A stretch of DNA of 64,000 nt from Owenia fusiformis (Eukaryota > Annelida > Polychaeta > Sabellida > Oweniidae): assembly GCA_903813345.2 (NCBI GenBank), contig CAIIXF020000008.1, forward strand, positions 19,574,822 through 19,638,821. The letters are read 5' to 3'. The notes under the pieces were generated by a model. The model worked only from the letters and a program-made list of their open reading frames with translations, searched no databases and was not told the origin of the DNA. Below are positions 22,593 to 34,252 of the stretch, one piece after another. The position numbers and the translations under genes were made by a program. The number at the start of each line of letters is the position of its first letter. The first letter of the stretch is position 1.

Positions 22593-25500
22593 ATGATGAA
22601 CGGCGGCCGACAAGAGGAAGTCGTGAAGAGCAGCATTCAGCTGAAGTTTCAAGATGAGAACATTGAGAGACAAGCGGTAAGATAAATATCCTTCTCACTG
22701 TAGTAAACCCAGCTAGCAGCAAACTCAGGAGTTTAATCATACTTTTAGTACATGCACTCATGTCCCACCCTCGTCGTTTAATGTGTTCCTCATATGAGAC
22801 AATTGTGGATTCATTGGATGATCTTACATGCTTTACATAGCCCACCTTCGAATTTATAATTAATGTTCCTTTGCATCACGAGGGGAGATTGTAGCATTGT
22901 TAAATTCAACAGCGTGTCTCCTTCGGGACACAAACTATAGTCCTTCAAATGCAAATATGCTGTGTAAATGTCAAGTTGGATGACTTGTAATTCAAGAAAA
23001 TATCTATCATATGGGCGTTCTAAGTTTTCCCATTTCATTCACATAATATTGCATTTTTAATTTCAGCAAATTCTGAACCATTGTTTCGACGACATGGAAC
23101 GATTCATTGCTAAAATCAAGGCAAAGGCGGAACAGTTTCAACGCTGGTCAAAAGTTGTCAAGTTGTATGGAGAGAGAAAAGCCAGTAAAAAAGGTGAATT
23201 TTCAGTATACTTCCAAATATTCTAAATGATCCAAGAGATAACCCATTTCCATTGGTCTAGCTTGTGAGTCATTATTGAAATACAGGTGTAAAAGAAATTA
23301 TGGTCCCCTGGGGATTATGGTCCCCTTTCCTTGCGGCTCTTACTGGCCCTGACTGTGTATAAATAATAAGTAAAATAATTGTAATTAGGTCACCATATAA
23401 ATCAATAGAGAGTAAGACCAAAATTTGAGAGGACCACCTCCCCTTTTACACCGGCGATGACTTGATTGTACCATTGTGACTTTACATGTTCTTTTGCTTT
23501 AGTAAAATTATTTTGCTTCTATAGTGTGCTCTCACAGTCATTATTTCCTCAAAGAGGGGATAGAGGTACATTGTTACTGACACATCAAGTGTTTTGAATT
23601 TTCTAAGGGTACGCTCAGTGTTGAAACTTTTTGTTAGAAAGTATGTCACCTTGCTTGTTTATCGCCAGATTTAGCAAAAAATCTATTCACATTTTATCGA
23701 TGTGGTCATAGCAACCTATTTTATGTTCTGTTAAAACGAGATTTTATTGTAAACCTCTCATGTTTATGTCGTCTTTTATTGTTTTCATTCAGTAAATTCG
23801 TGACGATAATGTAAATATTTTGCGTGTTAGGTTTATCACGACGTCTAGGATAGTCATGAGACGAATTAGGTTCACCATGGACTTCTAATCTAATGTAACA
23901 GTGGCGGATCCGAGGGCCTGCCCCCCCCCCCCCTAAGTTGGGCCCAGCAAAAAAAATTGGGCCCAAAAACTTTGGGCCAAAAAAGGACATTCATATTTTA
24001 CAAAGCCAATGACAGACTGTGCATAATGGTACCTTACAAATCCAAAGAAGAGCACATAATGCTGTCAGGGACAGGCACATAAGGTTGTCTTTAAACTAAT
24101 ACCGACACTGTAATATAGGGACTCTTTGGGTTGGTTCAAAACCAAAGGAGAGACCCAATGGGTTGACACAAAGCACAATGGGTTGACACAAAGCTGATGA
24201 CCGACATACTTGATTGTCTCTCAACCAAGAAAGAACAGCATATTAGGTTGAGAAAAAGCCAGTGATAGACATACATAGGTCTAAAATGTGGGAACATTCT
24301 ACAAACGTCAAAGACATATTGTGATGCCACAAAGCCAATGGCATTCATAGGTTGTCACAAAGCACTAGCCAAAGACGAACAAATAAGTTGTCACGAAGAC
24401 AATGTCAGACATATTTACTTGACTTATCATGAAAGAGAGGACAGGCATTGGGTTGTCAAAAAGTAAATGTAAAACATCAGTTTGTATCACAGTCAATACA
24501 AATACATTAGGTTGTCACAGAAACGGACAAATAAATATGTAAGCACAAGTGTCAAAGAGAAAAAGATTGTCTCAAAGTCAAAAACATATACAATGTTGGT
24601 ACAATACCACAATGGGCAAACATGAGATTGTCACAAGGCCAATGCTAAACATCAGGCTTTATCACAGTCAAACAAAACGCATTAGGTTGTCACAAGAACG
24701 GACATATTAGATTGTCTCAAAGTCAAAAACATATATAATGTTGGTACAATATCAAAGAGAAGGGCGAACATACAGTTGTAACCAACCCAGTAACAGATTT
24801 ATTAGTTTAGTTTAGTCATATTATTTATATTCAATAATGGAAAGGCTGATCACAATATCAATATACGAAATATATTTTTATAACCAGAAACCTTTAGAAG
24901 TTTAATATTAACTCCCCCGTGGGATTTTAGTGTGCAAATATTGACTTGATACGCATCTATTCATATGTTTACAAGCCGAGATTTTCTGAAGTATTCTAAG
25001 ACTTAGGCTGACGCATTATTACAGATTTCAAATTGACAAATACACTTTGCCGAGTTTACATAGTTATTGTATGCACATGGTAATAACAGGCTACATAGAC
25101 TCACTGGGCTGAACTATCACTATAGTGGGAGCGCACTATTTACAATGACTTGCCTGTCGATTGTTCAATAAATACTAATACAGTTGGTCTTACTTTTATG
25201 TTTATTAAGGAATCAAATTAAAGTTTGTAGTAGTATATGACCCTTGTATAATATAGTGCCCTTTCTGATCTAGTTTTTAGGTGTTTTTTTCAAGCTAATC
25301 TTGCCACTAGTGATTTTTCAAAATTACAGGTTATTAAGTTTGTGGCACACTTTGAATCGAATGTCAATGGCCGCATAGGAGAACCAACGACTAATGACAG
25401 AGCATTTTAATTTCAATTTGAGTATAGCACAGTATATTGAGAAGTATGACCAATTTTGATCAAGACTATTGACTATTGGCAAAATTAATAAATGTGTAAG

Positions 25501-28500
25501 TACAAGAGCCATTATGAGTAACGGCCAAACGTATTTAAAAACACAGTTTGCAACAAAATCAATAGCTTAACACATATGTTATTCGAATATTTAAGAACAG
25601 GTGTCATAAAGGTAAAACCTAAAATGCAATTATAGATGTGGACAGAAAAGGAACATTTGAGAGTGCCACAAAAAAAATATCCCCAACATCACATCAAGCA
25701 ATAATTTTACGCACAAAAACACTGTTTTAACATCTCATTTCACCCACTATATGTAGAAACCATTTTCACAAAACCTCATGGTAATGAAACATTTAATTCA
25801 TCCTGAAATGATTACAACATATGCATATACACTTAATTAAAAAAAAGATTCAAAAATGGTTGTGGATACATTTAATGTAAGATGGCTCAAATGATGTTTA
25901 TTTTAGGTCTAATTGGTATAATTGACTGATTGGAAAATGTTGATTATATTCACATGGACGTGGGTGGAATTACTCGGGTGGAAAAACTCGAGCACTGCTT
26001 GAGAATCTGTTTACGTAATTATAAATTTAAAAGTCTTGCGAAGAGCATGCACATTAAATTAAACTTCATACAAATACTCCATATTATTCATTGAATAAAT
26101 CTTTTTAAACCTACATCACACTTTTTGCTTCCAACATGACAACGTACAGCTAAAGTGTACACTCGTATATTTTGCCACTGTACGTTGTCGATGGCAAGGC
26201 GTGCATGCACATGTAGGCGAAACACGTTATCAATGTTAGTCGGCTATAGGGTTGTTCGTATAATATGGCAGCCGGCAGTTGCATTCGCGAATGCGAGCTT
26301 AGTTAATTTTAAAATGTTTCCAATTTTGATTAAATAAACGTTTTTTGCTATTTTAGGTGAGAAACCAACAAACATAAAAGAACAAGAGTTTATCACTGTT
26401 TTACAAAAGATAAAAATGGCATTTAACATATTGGTAAGACAATTATTTCAGCTCATTCCTTTTACAGGGGGCATCATTTCTGATGATTTTTATCTTTTTA
26501 GCTTGTGATAATAAATTATGTGTACAATTTCTTGTTTTATCTTACTTGATGTAATATCTTTTCTAAACGAAAATATATATTTCTACACGTGCATTTATTA
26601 ATGGATTTGGTCCTGCCACTAAATAGTTACAAATATTTCGACAATGCGACGAGATCATTAAGTAAGCCTAACTAATTCAATCAAAATTTCAAATGTTTAG
26701 GCAAAACTACAAGCAGTAATGGAAAACCCGTCTCCGGAGGAACTGATCCATAATATGTTTATCCCCTTGAGGTTGATCATCGACGCTAGCCTTGATAAAT
26801 TGAATAGGCCAACTCTTGCAACAACTGTTATCTTCCCTCTATTGTCTGTAGAAGCCTGTTCCCTTGTTCATGAGTGTACCAATGACGAGGAGCGCACCTT
26901 GTGGTCAACTCTTGGAGAGGCCTGGACTATGAGCAGGTACGTATTGCCTACTTGATTAAATTACCTTTCGGGGCCCAGAGTAGCTGGATCCTCTTCTTCC
27001 TCATCATTGATAGCGTTAAGAAAATTACCAATAATTAGAAAATGACATTCTCCATTTGTCACTATTAACTAAAGACGTCTCATACATAGTGCTACTTACT
27101 AACAACTTTATTTTACAGCGATGATTGGCGAGGCGACTGTCCACCATTTAACCCCAAATTCTCCGATGGTTGGCAACCATACGGTCCTACAACATTAAAT
27201 CATGTTGGTATGACTAAAAATCAGGGTCGGGTTACAATGCCAAACGCCCTTGGTGCAGTTGTCTACACAGGTCCTAAAGCCAGTCGAAGCACGATTCTCA
27301 ACAATGAAAATGTCATCAAAGAACAACGCAAGATCGTAAAGACTAAAACGACCACAACGACCAGCTGGGACCAAGAACAGCGGATATTTGTAAGCCAGTT
27401 ACAGGACAGAAATGCCAAGTAAGTGTTGATTGTTAAAATATGTCTCAGCCAGTTGCATGACAGGAGTGACAAATACCAGGTCGATCAATAAGTTCTGAGA
27501 AAATAGTAGTCATAATACTTCAAATATAATGCAAATTTTGTAGAGTTTAAAAGTACACATAATATTTCGACTATGTTGGTTCATCTACAGCACGATTGAT
27601 GAAATGCCTAGAAGTTAATATATAGCGACGAATGATGATGAATTGATTCATAGAATTCCTTTTCGGGCTACCGAAGTTAGAAGTTAACCATAGCGAAGAA
27701 AATGATATTTCTAACTGTTGCGTTAGCAGTCTTAATAAGTATACAGTATTTAACCCTTTGCATTCGTTCGACTTCACCTCTTAAAAGAGAGATTCGTCTT
27801 TGTAGTTTACAACTAGACTCTGCGCGTAGCGTATATCTAAGTCAAATCATTAGCAAAATGGGTTGATTTATTTGCAGGGTCTTCTATGTCGTAAATGAGA
27901 GAGCCATAATTTTCAACGACCAGGAACTTGTCCTAAAAAAGGGCGAATGCGTGGAGGTAGGTGTTTGGTTAATTTGAACATGGCCTCTACATAATCATGT
28001 CTCTGTGCTGTCCATGGTGATGGGATAATCTATATGAAGTTAGGTCAGAATGAAACTGAGGAAATCAAAGGGGCGTTTTCTGTGGGTTTCAACATGGCAA
28101 TATTTACTCGGTTTACCGAAAAATGGAATTATTGAATGTCCCGGTACTTTAGCCCAAGCCCTAGACCAAAGTTTCAAAGATTATTTACCTATCTGTTTAT
28201 CCTCTTGACGACCCAGAGTGACGAGATTTCTCATCACCTTGAAAATGACCTTGAAATCCAAAGTAACGAGATAATCCGTTGCAAATTTGTTCACTAAAAT
28301 TGCTTTTTGGACAATTTTCATCCAATGTACGCAAAACAAGTTCAAATGTGTAGAAATGATCTCTGTCAACTAATTTCACTAAAATGAGCACCACCTGTTA
28401 TATATTAATGTACAGTAGTAAAATGTCAAAAGCTGGAAAAAATGAAAAATTCTCTGGTTTCAAACCAGCATAATTGTAATGTTGGTGTCTCTCTCACTCT

Positions 28501-31500
28501 CTTAGGTGCTGGATAATGCCCGACAATGGTGGAAGGTACGCAACTGCCATGGCCAGATTGGCTATGCCCCTCATACTATACTCCGAACAAACATGAATGA
28601 AATGGTTGGAGCATCCGTCGTCAATGGCCGAATAGACGTGGAATCTTCTGGCGTTCGTCTCAGCCAGATGCCCACTTATGAAGAACGGGTTTGTATGGTT
28701 CTTGTGTATTCATGACTTAAACAAAATATTACAACCCAAAGTTTAAGCAATCGGAGGCAATATATACAAAAAATGATTCAGTGTACAAACAAAAATTGAT
28801 TCAGTGTACAAACAAAACAACATATTTCACGATTATTGTACAATAAAGTAAAAAAATATTTCATCATGACATTGTTATAATCCATGTTATCTTGTGACCT
28901 CATCTCTTTTTTTGCTTTAGATGTGCCTAGAGTATCATGTTTTTTCAGTTTGTGTGATGTTTGATTTTGCTTATTACAGGGATATATAGCTAGTGCTAGT
29001 AGTGCACCATCTAGTATCGTGACCACGTCTTCGTAGTCTCGCTTAAACACCCTCTAAACAAGTCTTTCAGGTCCGTATTCTTAGAGGGCACACGTGTCAT
29101 AAAGAATGCAATTTACATCATGTACATAGCCAGGCGAGGTATCAATAACTTTTTACATAAGATATTAAATCAGATGTTTTTATCGAAAAATGAGGAAATT
29201 AAATCCTTTAGGTAAAATATCTCATTAATGCCTGGGTCACATTTGCTCCGATCCATCGGAGTGTTTTGTTCGATATTGTATTCAATTTTGAACAAAATAC
29301 TCAATTGGCCGGGCGCTGTAGGGAAAATGGGGGCAAATGTGACCAAGGCATAAGCAAGCCTAAAACCTCACCTATGTACTTACGTTGCCTCTTCTAATTT
29401 TAACCTGACTTCGCCCTTGTACTAGTTAGAAATGCTCAGAGTGTATAGTTGTAGAAGTTGAAAGAGCCAAAAAACCTTTGCGATTTTTGTAATGAGATTG
29501 CATTGCTAATATAGAAATGAAAATATCATACTCTCTGATAATGTTCGGTGTAATATGCATCCTTTATGTCCGGGCTACTCCTATACACACTATTCTAGTA
29601 ATTGGTGTGCAGATAAAATGGGTCAAAATTAACGAATTTATTACAAATTAATAATACCAACAAATCAATATTTGTGCAACCATTTTCTGTGTACACTAAA
29701 TACTTTAACATGTCACCCTTAGAATGTTACTAGTTGTGTATATGTATATGTACAGTTTTATTTCACATGCATAACAATGACCATCATAATCATTATTTGG
29801 AGCTACAACAAAAAAAGTAATCGTATTTTCTCAACGAATGTCTGAGTTGTATACAACGATGGTGGTTGTGCGATGATCGTATGCATAACACTCTTCATTA
29901 TATGCTCTATCACTCTACTATACCTTGCATTTTGATGTTCATGAGCGACCCATTTGGCTTATTAGTAATGATTATGTTATTTGTTTTTATTTGTCTGTTC
30001 CTTATTAATGGTTTATCGGAAGACTGTTAGATGTTATAACGTACTTTCAAAAATATACAATACAATTAGACAAACATAGTATCTTATGCATTTCGATGGG
30101 TTAGTTTTAGTAGAGTGCATATATCATTAACTTCATGTTATGCAACTACAAATATTGGGTTAGTGGTACATAGTATAGAGACTCATATCTATAAATCTAA
30201 ACAATCTTAAACTATTTACAGGGTGAGTCAAAGCTCTCCATATTTGAAATTTTGTATGGGAATGTAATATATAGATTTCAATAGTAACATTTGTCTTGCA
30301 TTCTTCTAATATTCCATTTTTGTCTGTAAATGATTTCGAAATATATATATTTCAGACCACCCGACATACTATATAAGATGTCAAACTAGTATCATTGTTT
30401 TTGTCATGACTAATATCAGTGTAATATTGTTGCTTTGAATATTACCTAACAAAAAGGGGACAACAGTATATTTTCATTAAAACATTGTGTGTCTGTTATC
30501 ACTACTTATTCCAAAAACATTCGAGATTTATTGATTTCATTGAGGATCGATTTTAAAAGTGGTTCCTGATACCCCATCGATTATATTCAAATACAAAATA
30601 TGAACGCTTTGGCACACCCTGTAGTATATGAAAATATGTTTTGGGTTGGAACTGATATCTGTATTTCAATTGTAAGCATATCAAGAGCACCTGTGAAGGG
30701 AATCCTAAACATAGCTTGTTTATTAGTGTTGTTGGTCGTTTAGAAAAGCTTATTTCTAGTGTTATGCTTATTCATAAAATGGTTGAAGGAAATAACAAAA
30801 ATTGTATCATTGTATTTTTTGTTTAGGAGTTTAATTTTCCTGCGGAAACAGATAGTTCTTACATGAAATACAGATATTTCTAACTGCTATATATAACAAG
30901 GTACACGTATGGCATATAGACTACTGCAAAACATGTATTGTTAATAACATGCTAAACAATAAAATCAACGTCAATGGGCGTAGCAAGGGCTTGGCCGTAA
31001 CATTTGTCCCATGTAGAAGCAGATTATATGGAGAATATCTCCAAGCCTGCAAGCACGATATCTTCAAAAAGTCAGAAATGGGAAGCAATTTATAAGCTAA
31101 AGTGGAGCTGCTAAAATACTTTCAAATGTCAGCAAAGTGTGGATGTGGATGGATTTTGTTTGGACATAAGAGTCTTCTCCTTGATTGTAGTGGCAGAATA
31201 TACAAGCTTACAATTTTTCGTATGATTCGTATGAAGGGCTGTGAGCTGAACTGATCTGAAACACATCATTTGAGGCTCTATTTGTATTGCATGAATACAA
31301 GTGTGTGAATCTATGCTTGATGTCAAAAGAATTTGAAACCCTGCTTGTTCTTCAACAAAGGACTTCATTTTGAATGAAATGTCAAATGGTCTCGTGTCCA
31401 CTCGATTGTCGAATTCCCATGGCAAAGTCTCGGGATAGATCCCATAGCAGAGCGAGTGTCTCTGAATATGTTGGAGACTACCCCTGCCAAAAATGTTCGA

Positions 31501-32710
31501 TGGATTGTTAAAGTTACTCCTGATTGATGGTTGGGTGTTGAGTATTGTTTATTTATGCGTCTGGTCATAGTTTGGGATATTGGTGGTTTATTTAAGTTGA
31601 GAATGGCTAACGGAATAGATAATCACAATATTTGTGCCACACGAATCAGTTCTTCATGACTGAGATAAGAACATTTTTGCAAGTTCGGTTTCATTAAAAA
31701 ATAAGTAACAATACAGAATTTAATCTGGTTTCGGTGTGGATTGAGTTAAGAATTTTTCGTCTCTATCAAAGAACCTACAGCTTGGCCAAGCATTATCAAA
31801 GACAAGATAAACATCCTCTAAAATGATTTCCATAGAATCTAATCTCCTGAAGTATAAAAACAACACTTGCAAAAACAGTTGCAAAAACCTATAAAGTATC
31901 CCAAAAGCAAAATGACAACATTATTAACAGAACATGTTTTACAGTACAAATTTAACGCTAGTAGAAATGTGATTTTGTTGCATGTATATAATATAGGACC
32001 GTTATTATCAGAATTTTAACAACTACAGTATAATGCTTGTGTTTCATATTCATCTAATCTTTTATTTTCCTAATTTCTTGAATCTTTTATCCTTTATCTT
32101 TTGTCAACTGTTTGTTTGTTCGGAATAATAGTCGGTGTTTTCCGATTCCATAGGATAGATGTATATATTCATTGTACCATTGTTGAAAACTATTAATCAC
32201 ATTCACATTTTCCATATCCAGGCTGCCAGCGAGCACTTCACTGACGAATTTGACGACGATGACGTTAATCGTATCAGCCAGCCAGATGAGCACGGCATCG
32301 CCGAAAGCTTCAATTTTGAAGGCGTGGCCGAGGTGATTGGTGTCACCAACAACACGATAAATAGATACGAGGGTACAAGTAATACCGTTACAACATACGA
32401 TGCAACCAACGATACAGTCAACAGCTATGAAGTTTCAAATGGGGACCGATACAGCTCGACTTACGACACCAATGTCGTAAATGGGTCTAACTATGGAGTA
32501 AACGGCTCGGAAAATGCATATAGCAGTAATGTTATAATGACTGCAAGCGGTAATATCATGGATGGAAGCGGGGCTGGTCAAATTAGTCAGAACGACGGTG
32601 ACGTAAGTGAGCGTGGATACGATCAGGATGGTCTACCTAATGACCCCGTGGCAGACTATTCCATGTTTCAGCCTATTACAACACAGGGTGTACCCACCAT
32701 TGTCAACTAA
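22593..32710 (+). CDS. EPS8: EPS8-like protein (EGFR kinase substrate 8 family)
   Basis: Exons: 22593-22676, 23067-23193, 26357-26433, 26701-26936, 27119-27418, 27878-27956, 28506-28688 and 32222-32710. All phases match, giving about 524 residues. The middle region has the family signature QILNHCFDDMERFIAKIK, then QEFITVLQKIKMAFNIL, NPSPEELIHNMF, LWSTLGEAW and FSDGWQPYGP, in the order found in EPS8 proteins. An SH3 domain follows at about 275-330. EPS8 proteins link receptor tyrosine kinases and ABI1/SOS1 to Rac and to actin bundling and capping. No PTB exon and no C-terminal effector/SAM-like domain is visible in the window. The start used is an ATG-ATG at 22593 with an upstream in-frame TAA (22575), but upstream exons joined by a splice acceptor (AG at 22588-22589 or 22591-22592) remain possible. 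The penultimate donor is GTTTGT, weaker than consensus. Confidence 0.88.
23194..26356 (+). other. EPS8-like intron with degenerate tandem repeats
   Basis: This 3.2-kb intron starts GTGAAT and ends TTTTAG. A poly-C run lies at about 23921-23933. Bases 23990-24800 hold a degenerate tandem repeat of about 60-110 bp built around AGGTTGTCACAAAGCCAATG and GACATA blocks. The remainder is AT-rich with nothing recognised. Confidence 0.6.
23990..24800. repeat. Degenerate tandem repeat, GGTTGTCACAAAG units
   Basis: The words AGGTTGTCACAA, CAAAGCCAATG and GACATA recur more than ten times in the same order, with variable spacing and many substitutions. Longer second-order copies (GTCTCAAAGTCAAAAACATA at about 24570 and 24710) indicate a higher-order unit of about 140 bp. 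Confidence 0.7.
27753..27832. repeat. Dispersed 80-bp repeat, copy 2 (copy 1 at 17730-17808)
   Basis: CCCTTTGCATTCGTTCGAC, CTCTTAAAAGAGAG and AACTAGACTCTGC appear in the same order at both loci. The inner CTCTTAAAAGAG is palindromic. This copy lies just upstream of the first SH3 exon. Confidence 0.7.
27878..28688 (+). CDS. EPS8: EPS8-like SH3 domain exons (27878-27956, 28506-28688)
   Basis: Two exons split the SH3 fold: KVFYVVNERAIIF...QELVLKKGECVE, then VLDNARQWWKVRNCHGQIGY and APHTIL. The second Trp-containing motif (RQWWKVRN) and the GYAP turn fit EPS8 SH3 domains well. The usual ALYDY-type motif is replaced by a FYVVNERA segment, with the aspartate missing and four extra residues before the ELxxLKxxE strand, so peptide binding may differ. 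EPS8 SH3 domains are known to prefer P-x-x-D-Y ligands rather than classic PxxP. Confidence 0.85.
28980..29036 (+). CDS. EPS8: Alternative short last exon of the EPS8-like gene
   Basis: A good pyrimidine tract ending TTATTACAG precedes an open run of 18 codons, GYIASASSAPSSIVTTSS, then TAG, in exactly the phase left by the SH3 exon donor at 28689. Use of this exon would end the protein at about 380 residues, straight after the SH3 domain. Exon 32222-32710 is in the same phase, so the two could be mutually exclusive last exons. No transcript evidence is available. Confidence 0.45.
   Translation, partial: GYIASASSAPSSIVTTSS
30219..30621. mobile_element. 403-bp mariner-like MITE, TIR CAGGGTGnGnCAAAGC
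   Basis: CAGGGTGAGTCAAAGC at the left pairs with GCTTTGGCACACCCTG at the right (two mismatches in 16). TA flanks both ends (30217-30218, 30622-30623). Confidence 0.75.
32222..32710 (+). CDS. EPS8: Long C-terminal tail exon of the EPS8-like gene
   Basis: The acceptor is CCATATCCAG and the exon has 162 codons to a TAA. The tail opens acidic (DEFDDDDVN), then shows three near-decapeptide repeats, TNNTINRYEG, TSNTVTTYDA and TNDTVNSYEV, and a disordered Ser/Asn/Gly stretch. It ends with DPVADYSMF, whose PVADY (tail residues 142-146, bases 32645-32659) is a P-x-x-D-Y motif. No family match is recognised, and the canonical EPS8 effector domain is not encoded. The joining to the SH3 exon rests on phase and splice sites only. 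Confidence 0.65.
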   Translation, partial: AASEHFTDEFDDDDVNRISQPDEHGIAESFNFEGVAEVIGVTNNTINRYEGTSNTVTTYDATNDTVNSYEVSNGDRYSSTYDTNVVNGSNYGVNGSENAYSSNVIMTASGNIMDGSGAGQISQNDGDVSERGYDQDGLPNDPVADYSMFQPITTQGVPTIVN

Positions 32711-34252
32711 TAAACTCCATTAATTAACTGATATTACTCAAGCTTCGTATTGAGTTAAAATGAGATTTTCAGACATCTTTCTCGAGCTATTTTTAACAAG
32801 AACAAGGACCAAGTTCCCAAATGCATGCCATATCTGCAATGGGTCCACTCTATATCTGCATATGCAGCGAGACTGTAAATGCGGTATATACAAGTATGAA
32901 CAAACAAACAAAATGGAGAAGAGAGCACATTGCGTTGTGACATTTTTATCTGTGTAATTAGCTGTAAAAACAAGTAAGATAAAAGATCTGACGCTTTCAA
33001 AGATCTGAAAATATATTAGTAGGGTTCCGGAAGGATTTTTGAATTGACCAAATTAAAAAAACATTGAATGAAAGTCAATACTCGGCATGGCAGCCTTGTA
33101 TATATTGTAATATAAAACTCTTATGATAGAGCTACATGTACTGTATATACGTACAAGTAGCCTAATTCGTTCTTTTATACATATATTTATATCTTTAATA
33201 GCATAAAAATATATTAATATATTTACTTATATAGTTGCATCAATGGATATACACACATTTATTCATTTTGTATTCAATGTTATGATAATTTGTACATAGA
33301 ATACTGATGCAGATCAAAACTATTTTCCATACATCTGATGATCTTAAAAAGATGTAAACGACTGCTATCTTTAAACTGCTCATTTTTTGTTTATGCTTAT
33401 AGTTTTATGTCTCAAAATGTATTATTTTTCACATGTAAATTTTATAATGTGATGTATGCTGTAAGTAGAGTTATGTTTACAATATTTGGCAGTTTTTTGT
33501 TAACTATATATGTTATTTTTGCTTTAAGAAATACACTGATATATAATGATTTTATCCAAGGAAGAGTTGTCTCGTGTATCTTGTGTCCAGACATATCCCG
33601 TCTGCTCCACCATATGTATATACACCACTATTCGGCTACATACATTAAGAACCAGAAACAAACGACAAAGCATAATATCACATACTATGTACAAATCCAG
33701 TGATTTGATTGGTTGCTTTCTATGACGTACTTCCTGTATCACATAAATTTCATATGATACGAGCACACGTACCACACGTTGTATATGGAAATGACGTCAT
33801 ACAACGTCATTCTATTCTTTCATTAAATTAAATTGCATTAAATTATTATTTCACTAAATTTCTACATAGTATGTGATAAAATCGTCATCACACGTTTCAG
33901 CGTATGTGATACGGGAAATATTCCACTCAGTAAAAAAGTATCACCACTCAAGCTGCGCTTTCGTGGTGATACAATTTTTACTTTCGTGGAATATTTCCCG
34001 TATCACATGCTGAAACGTGTAATAACTGATAATATCAATCATTGATACGTTTAAATAGATACTCTCAGCATACTTGTATTATTATTGTGCACATGAGAAT
34101 TTATAATGGTAAAATCGTTGTCGCATACCATTGTCAAGTGAAATATCAAATCGCAGACATTTACTCGTGAAACTGTCTGTAATGATGACCAGCTCCATTC
34201 GGTAATATCTAGCTCCAACGGCCATTTGATTTGCAATACAATATGTTATACA
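32711..34252. other. Convergent intergenic region between the EPS8-like and 7B2 genes
   Basis: It probably holds the 3' UTRs of both genes, which are transcribed toward each other. Open frames at 33338-33775 on both strands are AT-rich and show no domain. The foldback at 33891-34019 is listed separately. Confidence 0.5.
33891..34019. repeat. 129-bp foldback, CACGTTTCAGC arms
   Basis: CACGTTTCAGCGTATGTGAT continuing through ACGGGAAATATTCCAC is mirrored by its complement at 33983-34019. A second inner palindrome, GTATCACCAC...GTGGTGATAC, fills the centre. It would form a near-complete hairpin. Confidence 0.8.

Larger units (their letters stand above)
28689..32221 (+). other. Last intron of the EPS8-like gene (long form)
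   Basis: 3.5 kb, GTTTGT...ATCCAG. It contains the alternative exon at 28980, a MITE at 30219-30621 and otherwise AT-rich sequence. Overlapping minus-strand frames at 31568-31129 look weakly coding but carry no recognisable domain. Confidence 0.5.

Noticed and set aside
22525-23038. Minus-strand frames overlapping the first EPS8-like exons
   Set aside because: The plus strand has phase-matched exons with family motifs, so the minus frames are shadows.
31129-31568. Overlapping minus-strand frames in the EPS8-like last intron
   Set aside because: Two frames overlap without a recognisable domain or clear splice structure. Possibly an eroded repeat, not enough to annotate as a gene.
33338-33775. 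Overlapping open frames on both strands in the EPS8-7B2 interval
   Set aside because: AT-driven composition with many Phe/Tyr/Ile and no domain; probably 3' UTR or intergenic.
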